The notes beneath the pieces were generated by a model. It searched no databases. It worked only from the letters and a program-made list of their open reading frames with translations, and was not told where the DNA came from. DNA of 36,187 nt from an uncultured Prevotellaceae bacterium (lineage in GTDB: Bacteria > Bacteroidota > Bacteroidia > Bacteroidales > Bacteroidaceae), in contig OMQN01000012.1 in NCBI GenBank assembly GCA_900313235.1, forward strand, positions 1 to 36,187. Reading direction: 5' to 3'. The first letter of the stretch is position 1; every line of letters begins with the position of its first letter. Of this stretch, positions 16,165-25,088 are shown in pieces. Made by a program: the position numbers and the translations under genes.

Positions 16165-17988
16165 TTATGCCAACAGATGTTCGATATCTGCCTGCGGAAG
16201 GATGCAGAGTACCGCTTTTCCGTCGGGCGTGTAATTCACATTGTCACAAGAGAAGAGGTTGTTCACCACCACATCCATCTCTTCATTAGTCAATTGTTGA
16301 CCGTAAGGTATCGCCGCATGACGGGCAAGTCCCAGGGCCACCTGGTGGTTGATGGACAAGTTGTCGTGAGTGACAGGAGCTGACGATGCGATGATGTTCT
16401 GCAACAGTTTGGAGGCATCCAAGCCCTCAATACCTGCAGGGACTCCATTGACCGCATAGCTCGTCGGTCCCAGAGGTGTCAACTCAAAACCCACGGCAGT
16501 CAGTGCGGGCATCATCTCTTCCATGAGGACGGCTTCAGAAGGTGCCATCTCAATCACTTCAGGGAACAGCATACGCTGGCTACTGGATGGTGTATCAGCC
16601 AATTGTTGCATATAGCGCTCATAGCGAATGCGTACATCGGCACGATGCTGGTCGATAATCATCAGACCCGACTTCACTGCCGTCATGATATACCTTCCCT
16701 TGTATTGGTAGTGCAGAGGACTGACATCTGTCAGTTCTACAGGTTGTTCAGCGACAGGCACCTCTTCCAACAGGTCGTCGGACTTGTATGTAGAAGCATT
16801 AAACAGCGACTGTTCTTGCTGGGCTTGCTGTTGAGGCAGTCCATCGTAGAGACGTTCCCAGTTGCGTGCAGCCTTCTCCTTAAACGGGTTATACTGCGGA
16901 TTACGGTCCACATGAGGCATCTCTACAGGAACAGCAACTGGATTAAAGGCAGGCATCTCAGGGCGTCCCTCTGTATCGAAGTCAATCTGAGGAATCTCAC
17001 AGAATTGTCCGATAGCATCTTTTACTGCTGCAGACAGAATCTGCCAGACGGCTTGTTCGTTGTCAAACTTAATCTCCGTCTTGGTAGGATGGATGTTGAC
17101 ATCAATGTCAGCAGGATTTACCTCGAAATATATAAAATAAGGTACGTGCGCGCCAGAAGGGATAAGTCGCTCGTATGCCTGTTGAACCGCTTTATGGAAA
17201 TAGGCATGCTTCATGAAACGTCCATTCACGAAGAAATACTCATGAGCACCCTTCTTACGAGCAGTCTCTGGCTTGGCCACAAATCCCGTAATCTTACAGA
17301 GTGCCGTCTCCACATTGACAGGCAGCAAATCCTGTGTATATCGGCGACCATAAACGTCGGCAATGCGCTGACGCAGCGTACCAGCACGTAGATTCATCAG
17401 TTCCTGACCATTGCTGTGTAGTGTAAAGCAAATCTCAGGATATACCAGCACGATACGCTCAAAGGCCGTCAGGATATTGTTCAGCTCCGTCGTATTGGTC
17501 TTCAAGAACTTACGACGAGCAGGCACGTTAAAGAACAAGTTGCTAACTGTAAAAGAGCTGCCCACGCTGCACGAGCACATCTCTTGACTCTCCACACGTG
17601 ATCCGGAGAGAGTCAGACAGGTTCCCACCTCGTCAGCTTGACGACGAGTGCGCAACTCTATCTGTGCAACAGCAGCAATAGATGGTAACGCCTCACCACG
17701 GAAGCCCATCGTATGCAAGGCAAAGAGATCGTCAGCCTTACGAATCTTAGAGGTCGCATGACGTTCGAATGCCAAACGGGCATCGGTTTCCGACATTCCG
17801 CAACCGTCATCAATAACCTGCATAGACGTACGTCCAGCATCCACCACCAGCACATTGATGGTGTGTGCTCCTGCATCCACGGCATTCTCCACCAGTTCCT
17901 TGATGACAGAAGCCGGCCGCTGGATAACCTCTCCAGCAGCAATCTGATTGGCTACACTATCTGGTAGCAGTTGTATCACGTCTGTCAT
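16165..17988 (-). CDS. mutL: DNA mismatch repair protein MutL, endonuclease motifs degenerate
   Basis: Couples mismatch recognition by MutS to strand removal. 607 residues. The N-terminal GHKL ATPase is intact: ELVENAVDAGA (31-41), DDGCGM (60-65), RHATSKI (76-82) and TMGFRGEALPSI (93-104). The C-terminal dimerisation domain is present from about 425. The metal-binding endonuclease motif DQHAxxExxxxE reads DQHRADVRIRYE (446-457), so the first Glu is Val. The usual Cys/Lys ACxxAIK-like motif is ARHAAIPYG, and CPHGRP is TPDGKA. The ATG at 17986-17988 overlaps the stop of the OstA-like gene (ATGA). It is the last gene of the guaB operon. Stretches after its stop are A/T-rich with only a weak hairpin. 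Confidence 0.95.
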   Translation of the reverse strand: MTDVIQLLPDSVANQIAAGEVIQRPASVIKELVENAVDAGAHTINVLVVDAGRTSMQVIDDGCGMSETDARLAFERHATSKIRKADDLFALHTMGFRGEALPSIAAVAQIELRTRRQADEVGTCLTLSGSRVESQEMCSCSVGSSFTVSNLFFNVPARRKFLKTNTTELNNILTAFERIVLVYPEICFTLHSNGQELMNLRAGTLRQRIADVYGRRYTQDLLPVNVETALCKITGFVAKPETARKKGAHEYFFVNGRFMKHAYFHKAVQQAYERLIPSGAHVPYFIYFEVNPADIDVNIHPTKTEIKFDNEQAVWQILSAAVKDAIGQFCEIPQIDFDTEGRPEMPAFNPVAVPVEMPHVDRNPQYNPFKEKAARNWERLYDGLPQQQAQQEQSLFNASTYKSDDLLEEVPVAEQPVELTDVSPLHYQYKGRYIMTAVKSGLMIIDQHRADVRIRYERYMQQLADTPSSSQRMLFPEVIEMAPSEAVLMEEMMPALTAVGFELTPLGPTSYAVNGVPAGIEGLDASKLLQNIIASSAPVTHDNLSINHQVALGLARHAAIPYGQQLTNEEMDVVVNNLFSCDNVNYTPDGKAVLCILPQADIEHLLA

Positions 17989-19604
17989 TGTTTCTTCGTA
18001 TTCTTGGGTGGTTCACGACGTTTCACCTCCTTCAACTCCGTACCCTTCTTCTTGGGGCGCCAGTTGAAGATGTCATCCTTATCCAGCGGACGCACATAGT
18101 CAAACCATGCAAACTGCGGCAGGAAATGCTTGCCTGGAGGCACCTGCGTCATCGGATACAGCGTACCCGTAGGTTTCTCCATCCATATCTTCTTCATCTT
18201 GCGGTTCTTCAGGAACATCTTCATCAGTGGCGTCTCCGTATAGTTCAGGCCAATGATGGTACTGTCGGAATCGTCGATAGGATAATAAACCACCAGCACA
18301 TTGTCGATGGCCTGTGTCTCCCGTATCTCTCCCTTCTTGAAGAAGGCTTTCATCTCCTTTGACGACACCTGATTATAATGCACAGAGTCCTTGAGCTGTT
18401 CAGCAGAAAAAGCTTGACGAAGCACATGGGCATGGTCGATGGTAGAGTCACGCATATACACCTTGATTTCCTCACCAAAGAGTTGCTGTCCCAAGTTCCA
18501 GACGATAGGGTCTTTATACATCGTCATACAAGAGTCCTTCGAGTTGTATACCAACGAGTCGCAAACCGCTTGCACATCCCTACGGAAGGCCCGCACCTTG
18601 TTAAAGGCATGAATCTTGCGATAGACAGAATCAGTACGGATGTTATAAGTAAAAATCTTGAAGGTGTCGGCATGCATAAAAAGCGAATCACGCTGCGAGA
18701 AGTCAACAGTGACAGCTCTTTTGGTAGCCATCGCATATCCCGTAGAGTCGTTATACTCACAGTAGTCACCCGTCATCATGTTCTTGTTCACCGAATCCGT
18801 ATAGACCACATTGTTATATGCATAATTGGTACCGTCACTCGCATTGTGATAGACACTATCGCCAACCAGTGTGCGTCCCTTGTCTTTGATTACCGAACGC
18901 CCGAAAAGTTCTGACTGCTCAGTCTTTGTATTATAATAGCCGTCCTCACTATAGATATGACTGCTTCCCGATGTAATATTCGAAGGACCCACGATATGAG
19001 CTCGAGATGTCTGTGTATCATAGAACAGCGAGTCTGTTGTCAGATAGAGTTTCTGATCTTTCAGGCGCACGTCATAGTAGAACATCGCCTTTTTGGTATC
19101 CGTATGGTACTCTCCCCAGTCGGATGTCAGCACCGACTTGCCGTCCACCAGTTTGCCTCCTTCAAAGAAGTTTCCGAAGTTATACATACGGTCATAATCC
19201 AGCGAGTCTGTATACAGTGTCGTCTTCCGATGGCGCAGCACCACATTGTAGCGAGCCTGAGCGAGTTGGTCATTACCATCATAATAAGCATAGTTGCTCG
19301 TCAGACTGAGGGTATCTCCCTGTTTCATCTTCACATGACCGAAAGCCTCAAAAGAGTTCGACTGTTCATAGAAGTGAGCACTGTCGCAGAACAGGTCAGC
19401 CCCCTTGTGGCGGAAGTGCACATTGCCATGCAGCACCTGTGCGTCGCCATTGCGATATTGGTCGTAGTGCAGGTTGTCGGCATGTACTAAATACACGCGC
19501 TTGTCCTCCACCTTTTTCTGTGGAGGACGCTTGCGCTGTGGCTTTGCCGCAAAGGCAACAGCCAGCACCAGTATACCTAAGATGACTGTTAACGACTTTC
19601 TCAA
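17985..19604 (-). CDS. OstA/LptA-like periplasmic protein
   Basis: Probably part of the lipopolysaccharide bridge across the periplasm (LptA/LptD N-domain family; OstA-like). 539 residues. Signal peptide MRKSLTVILGILVLAVAFAA, followed by a basic stretch. Then come repeated beta-jellyroll-type units: VYLVHADNLHYDQYRNGDAQVLHGNVHF, SFEAFGHVKMKQGDTLSLTSNYAYYDG and ARAHIVGPSNITSGSSHIYSEDGYYNTKT. It is larger than LptA (about 185) and lacks an LptD barrel, as usual for the Bacteroidota OstA-like group. The start is TTG at 19602-19604: it is the only start-like codon between the upstream in-frame TGA and the signal peptide, and GAGAG lies just before it. A heptad array occupies the gap to the upstream gene. 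It overlaps mutL by 4 bp. Confidence 0.8.
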   Translation of the reverse strand: MRKSLTVILGILVLAVAFAAKPQRKRPPQKKVEDKRVYLVHADNLHYDQYRNGDAQVLHGNVHFRHKGADLFCDSAHFYEQSNSFEAFGHVKMKQGDTLSLTSNYAYYDGNDQLAQARYNVVLRHRKTTLYTDSLDYDRMYNFGNFFEGGKLVDGKSVLTSDWGEYHTDTKKAMFYYDVRLKDQKLYLTTDSLFYDTQTSRAHIVGPSNITSGSSHIYSEDGYYNTKTEQSELFGRSVIKDKGRTLVGDSVYHNASDGTNYAYNNVVYTDSVNKNMMTGDYCEYNDSTGYAMATKRAVTVDFSQRDSLFMHADTFKIFTYNIRTDSVYRKIHAFNKVRAFRRDVQAVCDSLVYNSKDSCMTMYKDPIVWNLGQQLFGEEIKVYMRDSTIDHAHVLRQAFSAEQLKDSVHYNQVSSKEMKAFFKKGEIRETQAIDNVLVVYYPIDDSDSTIIGLNYTETPLMKMFLKNRKMKKIWMEKPTGTLYPMTQVPPGKHFLPQFAWFDYVRPLDKDDIFNWRPKKKGTELKEVKRREPPKNTKKQ

Positions 19605-19646
19605 ACTCTCAACTTTAAACGCTCAACTTTAAACTTTAAACTTTAC
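19605..19646. repeat. Heptad array (ACTTTAA type) between surA-like and ostA-like genes
   Basis: ACTCTCA, ACTTTAA, ACGCTCA, ACTTTAA, ACTTTAA, ACTTTAC: six units in phase. It covers the whole intergenic gap, from the stop codon of the upstream gene to the TTG start of the next. The array also supplies the GAGAG that acts as the only ribosome-binding candidate. Confidence 0.85.
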
Positions 19647-21046
19647 TTCACCCATCCTTCGTACTCAAACTTACAGTCGCGGTAGCGCTCGTTAAGACGA
19701 ACATAGGTAGACTTGATACGGTTGACCACCCACTCGTGCAACTTCTTTTCACGCTGCTTGGCAGTCACCACATTCTTCATTATCTGGAAATCCTCCGTAA
19801 TCGTGGCCTTATGACCCTCACGACGGTTCTTCAGTTTCACAATAGCACATACCGTCTTGCCACGCTCGTTAATCATCTGGAAAGGTGCAGAAACGGCACC
19901 CACCTCCATACCGTCGACGACCTTGGCAACCTCCGAAGGCAAATCGGCCAGTCTGAAGCGTGAGGTACGGCCCTCCTGTGTGACATTAGCCATCAGACCG
20001 TGGTTGTTACGTGTATCCTTATCGTCAGAGAAGAGTGCCACACCATCCTCAAAGGTAAAGGTACCCTTGAACATACCATTCAGCACGTCGGGAGCGACAC
20101 CCGTACGGATAGCCTCCGAGAGTGAGTCCAAACGAACTAACGCTTTCTGGACAGCCGAATCGCTCACCACTGGCTTGCGGAGGATGTGACGCACCTTGAT
20201 TTTCTCACCTCGCTTGTCAATCAACTGGATGATATGGAATCCGAATTCCGACTCCACAATCTTCGACACCTTTTTGGGGTCTGTCAGACTGAAAGCCACA
20301 TTGGCGAAGGCAGGGTCCAACATGCTACGCGCCGTGTAGTCCAGTTCTCCACCACGACGTGCTGACCCTGGGTCTTCAGAATAGAAGCGTGCCAGCGTCT
20401 GGAATGTCGACTCGCCCTTATTGATGCGGTCAGTATAGTCACGTAGCTCCTCCTTTACCCTATTGATTTCTTCCTGTTCAATACGTGGCTGCATCGTGAT
20501 AATCTGCACCTCCACCTCTGTAGGAACAAAGGGAATGCTGTCTTGCGGTAGGTCTTTAAAATAGCGACGCACCTCAGCAGGCGAGACAGAAATATCCTTC
20601 GTGAGTTTCTGCTGCATGCCCTGCACCATCTGGCGTTCACGGAACGACTCACGCAGGTCAGCACGAATCTGACTCATATTCTTCTTCTGATACTCTTCCA
20701 GTTTCTCTCGCGAGCCGATAGCCGCTATCATCTGTTCGATGTACTGTTCTACGCCATTGGTAATCTCAGCTTCCGTGACCTCGACACTATCGGTGATAGC
20801 CTGGTTCAGGAACAACTTCTGTACCGCAATCTGCTCGGGTATCGAGCAGTCAGGGTCTCCAGACCAGCGCAGCCCCTCCTGCTCGCTCTGCAGGCGCATG
20901 GATTCTACATCCGACTTCAGGATAGCCTCATCACCAACGACCCATATCACTTCATCGACGATGGAGCGAAGGCTGTCGTTCTGGGCTTGCACCAATGACA
21001 CCAGTGAAACCAGCAGCATCAGCAATACAACCTTTTTCTTATTCAT
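19643..21046 (-). CDS. surA: SurA-like periplasmic peptidyl-prolyl isomerase/chaperone
   Basis: Predicted periplasmic chaperone for outer-membrane proteins. 467 residues with a signal peptide MNKKKVVLLMLLVSLVSLVQA. The N-terminal SurA-type helical region (about 25-165: IVDEVIWVVGDEAILKSDVESM) is followed by a parvulin domain at about 170-275 (LARFYSEDPGSARRGGELDYTARSMLDPAFANVAFSL, then ESEFGFHIIQLIDKRGEKIKVRHILRKP). A C-terminal chaperone-like part follows. The ATG at 21044-21046 overlaps the end of the preceding parvulin gene by 8 bp. It sits between a second parvulin-type gene and an OstA-like gene, which fits outer-membrane assembly. Confidence 0.88.
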   Translation of the reverse strand: MNKKKVVLLMLLVSLVSLVQAQNDSLRSIVDEVIWVVGDEAILKSDVESMRLQSEQEGLRWSGDPDCSIPEQIAVQKLFLNQAITDSVEVTEAEITNGVEQYIEQMIAAIGSREKLEEYQKKNMSQIRADLRESFRERQMVQGMQQKLTKDISVSPAEVRRYFKDLPQDSIPFVPTEVEVQIITMQPRIEQEEINRVKEELRDYTDRINKGESTFQTLARFYSEDPGSARRGGELDYTARSMLDPAFANVAFSLTDPKKVSKIVESEFGFHIIQLIDKRGEKIKVRHILRKPVVSDSAVQKALVRLDSLSEAIRTGVAPDVLNGMFKGTFTFEDGVALFSDDKDTRNNHGLMANVTQEGRTSRFRLADLPSEVAKVVDGMEVGAVSAPFQMINERGKTVCAIVKLKNRREGHKATITEDFQIMKNVVTAKQREKKLHEWVVNRIKSTYVRLNERYRDCKFEYEGWVK

Positions 21047-22472
21047 GCTTATTGACAGTCTTTAATACGTCCTCATTCACAGTAAATGTATAGCGGCGAC
21101 GCAGGTCAGCCACCCACTCGCGCTCCAACTCATCCTGCAAGTCAGCAGTCACCAGGCCACGCACATCGGCATAGTCCTCAGGAGTCTTCAGGAGTTTTCC
21201 GTAGGTAGCATCGATGGGAAAACCCTTCACGCTATCCACCTTGGCATCCTGCTTCTTGAACACCTCACGGTCTATCAGTGCATTATCGCCCTTCTTGAAG
21301 AGTCCCTTCTCCACACGGATGCGGAGAATAGAGTCATTGTTGAATGTCTTCCGCAAGGCTTCATTCCATTCGTCAAACTTCAACTTCTTCACGCAGTCGG
21401 CAACAGCCTTCACGTCCGACTGTACCTTCACATGATAGGCCATGCCCTTGAAGCGAGGCTCGTCCCACTTATACTTTTTCTTATTCTTCTTAAAGTAGTG
21501 TTCCAATGCGGCCTCGTCCTTGGCAGCCTTCTCCCAGACATGCTGGTTGCTGACCTCATAGAGCAGCAGTCCGTCATGATACTCCTTGATGAGGTAGCGC
21601 ATGGACAAGTCGACAGCCGACAAGGAGTCAGCACGCATAGCCAGCAGACTCTCCTTGGTCAGCTGACCATTCGACTGCTTGACCATCGCCTCAATCTTGC
21701 GGTCAGAGATGCTGTTGCGCGCACCACGCTGTTCCAGGAACTTCATGATGTTCTCCTTGTGGAAGTCAAACGGTTCAAACTGCTTACGTTCCTTCATCAG
21801 GATGATGTGCCAGCCAAAGGGCGACAATACGGGTTTGCTCATCTCGCCAGGCTGCAGGGCAAAGGCAGCATCTTCAAACTCCTTCACCGTCTGATTCTTA
21901 GCAACCCATCCCAAGACACCGCCGTTACGTGCCGACCCCGTATCCTGCGACAGTTTTTTAGCCAGCGCTCCGAAGTCAGCACCAGCCTTCAACGCATCGT
22001 AGATAGAGTCAATGCGCTGTTTAGCGGTCTGCTGCTCAGCATCAGTAGCCTTCTGTGCCACACGGATAAGGATGTGCGCCGCACGCACCAGTCCGTCGGG
22101 ACCGATACTCTTCACTGTCTCGTCATACACCTTATGCGCCTCTTCCAGCATGTCGTCGTCCGTCACAAAGGTGGGCACAATCTGCTGGTCGCGGTACTGG
22201 GCAAACTCTGACAAGAAAGCCTGTGTCGTATCAATATGAGCATCCAGTGCAGCCTGCACTTTGAGCTTATAGTTGATGAAGAGGTCTACATACTCTTCTA
22301 CACTTTTCTTGTCAATGACGCCGTCAGTGTTATTCTTATTGTAAGAATATTCAAATTCCGAACGGGGGACAGGGGTTCCTGCCACCGTCATCACGACAGG
22401 GTCGTTAACAGACTGTGCCGTTGTCGTCAGGGCACTCAGCAGCCATGCTGCGAGAATCAGTTGCTTTTTCAT
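21039..22472 (-). CDS. Parvulin-type peptidyl-prolyl isomerase (PpiC family)
   Basis: 477 residues with a signal peptide MKKQLILAAWLLSALTTTA cut before QSVND. The parvulin domain is at about 128-232: RAAHILIRVAQKATDAEQQ, DFGALAKKLSQDTGSARNGGVLGWV, PFGWHIILMKERK. The N-terminal helices resemble SurA (YNKNNTDGVIDKKSVEEYVDLFINYKLKV). The C-terminal 200 residues are lysine-rich and unassigned. Start codon adjacent to the guaB stop (no gap). Paralogous to the next gene; the two probably share clients in the periplasm. Confidence 0.88.
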   Translation of the reverse strand: MKKQLILAAWLLSALTTTAQSVNDPVVMTVAGTPVPRSEFEYSYNKNNTDGVIDKKSVEEYVDLFINYKLKVQAALDAHIDTTQAFLSEFAQYRDQQIVPTFVTDDDMLEEAHKVYDETVKSIGPDGLVRAAHILIRVAQKATDAEQQTAKQRIDSIYDALKAGADFGALAKKLSQDTGSARNGGVLGWVAKNQTVKEFEDAAFALQPGEMSKPVLSPFGWHIILMKERKQFEPFDFHKENIMKFLEQRGARNSISDRKIEAMVKQSNGQLTKESLLAMRADSLSAVDLSMRYLIKEYHDGLLLYEVSNQHVWEKAAKDEAALEHYFKKNKKKYKWDEPRFKGMAYHVKVQSDVKAVADCVKKLKFDEWNEALRKTFNNDSILRIRVEKGLFKKGDNALIDREVFKKQDAKVDSVKGFPIDATYGKLLKTPEDYADVRGLVTADLQDELEREWVADLRRRYTFTVNEDVLKTVNKHE

Positions 22473-23966
<1,494 letters not shown>

Positions 23967-23983
23967 TTAAATTTTATTGCGTG

Positions 23984-24013
23984 CAAAATTACTCATTTTT
24001 TCTGAGACGGCAA
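23984..24013 (-). promoter_or_regulatory. Promoter of the guaB operon
   Basis: Minus strand: TTG (24011-24013), 19 bp, TAATTTTG (23984-23991), followed by CACGC. Leader about 27 nt. Confidence 0.65.
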
Positions 24014-24022
24014 GCGTTTTCA

Positions 24023-24037
24023 CCTATTATTAATAGG
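24023..24037 (-). terminator. Possible weak terminator hairpin after the secreted unknown gene
   Basis: CCTATTA-T-TAATAGG, a 7-bp perfect inverted repeat 3 bp after the stop codon at 24040. No T-run follows, so termination is uncertain; it separates the recQ unit from the guaB promoter. Confidence 0.4.
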
Positions 24038-24039
24038 AT

Positions 24040-25083
24040 TTAACGTAACGCCAGCACTACCCTGCCCTGCTTGTCGGTAGACACGGTGACAGACATCTGC
24101 CCCTGTCGCCACAGTTTCTGGTTGGAAGAAACAAAACCATTCGTCTGCAGATCGCGGCAGATGGCGCCCATATCATCGTTGGCAGTCAGCGTGATAGCTG
24201 TGATAGTCTGTTTGCGACGCGACAAGGTGACAACGGCCGTATAGCCGTCCATGGTCATCGTTGCCACCACCTTTTTTGCTGTGGCCTTCCCTATCTGGTA
24301 GTCGTAGCTGCGCAGAATGTCCTGCGTACCCTTCAGGGTCTTGTCCTGAAGGAGCCTCACGCCCAGTCCCACCAGGTCGGTATGGTTACAAGGTGCTGCC
24401 AACCCATCGCTGATGGTTCGTGGCGCCGTCTCATATTCCTTATCTTCCATCTCCTGATAGGCCATCTCGTAGGCTTTGGCATCGTCGAGAGCGAAACTGA
24501 TGCTATAACTGGTCGTCATCAAATTACGCTCATAGTGCATATTGACCGTTCCCAGACGACTCTGGATGGTATATGCCTCTCCCTGACTGTCCACAAACCC
24601 GTTGCCATAGACCTTCATCAGTTCTTTCTTCAGCGTGGCATAGCGCGCTCTGACCTCCTGTAATGATGAGTAGACGGTCTGGTCCTGCACATCTACGGCA
24701 TAGACGCGTTCCGTCTGTTCCGAGACTGCCAGCGTCACCGTCGACTTGACTCCATAGACGTCACCCTCATAGTAGTAGGTCTTCGACGTCTGTTTGCCTT
24801 CGTTCTTGCGCTCTACGAAACCTTTTTGCAACAGCAGTTTCTCAAAACGGTCTGCCTTGATGCCCAAGGGTATCTGGAGAAAGGCGTTGCGGTTGTTACG
24901 GTTGTCCGCAAACGTGGCGACATCGGCCAGCGCTGCCTGTGCGTCGTCGTCGATAGCATCACGCTTGGCGGAACTCTTCTTTTCCGTCTTCGCCTTTTTC
25001 TTAAACAGTTTCTTAAACAGCTGTGCTTCTGCTGGCGTGGTCACAAAGGCCACTGCCAACAGTATCATAACAAGTTTCTTCAT
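24040..25083 (-). CDS. Secreted protein of unknown function, downstream of recQ
   Basis: 347 residues. Signal peptide MKKLVMILLAVAFVTTPAEA cut before QLFKK, then a very basic linker (KKLFKKKAKTEKKSSAKR) and a mixed alpha/beta body. Features: IPLGIKADRFEKLLLQKGFVERK near residue 70, resembling small repeat modules that recur at the C-terminus (DDMGAICRDLQTNGFVSSNQKLWRQG), so the protein may contain two copies of a fold. Contains one cysteine pair candidate (APCNHTD and ICRDLQ). I do not recognise a characterised family. The gap to recQ is only 5 bp, so it is co-transcribed, but a periplasmic protein has no obvious link to RecQ. Confidence 0.7.
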   Translation of the reverse strand: MKKLVMILLAVAFVTTPAEAQLFKKLFKKKAKTEKKSSAKRDAIDDDAQAALADVATFADNRNNRNAFLQIPLGIKADRFEKLLLQKGFVERKNEGKQTSKTYYYEGDVYGVKSTVTLAVSEQTERVYAVDVQDQTVYSSLQEVRARYATLKKELMKVYGNGFVDSQGEAYTIQSRLGTVNMHYERNLMTTSYSISFALDDAKAYEMAYQEMEDKEYETAPRTISDGLAAPCNHTDLVGLGVRLLQDKTLKGTQDILRSYDYQIGKATAKKVVATMTMDGYTAVVTLSRRKQTITAITLTANDDMGAICRDLQTNGFVSSNQKLWRQGQMSVTVSTDKQGRVVLALR

Positions 25084-25088
25084 CGTTT

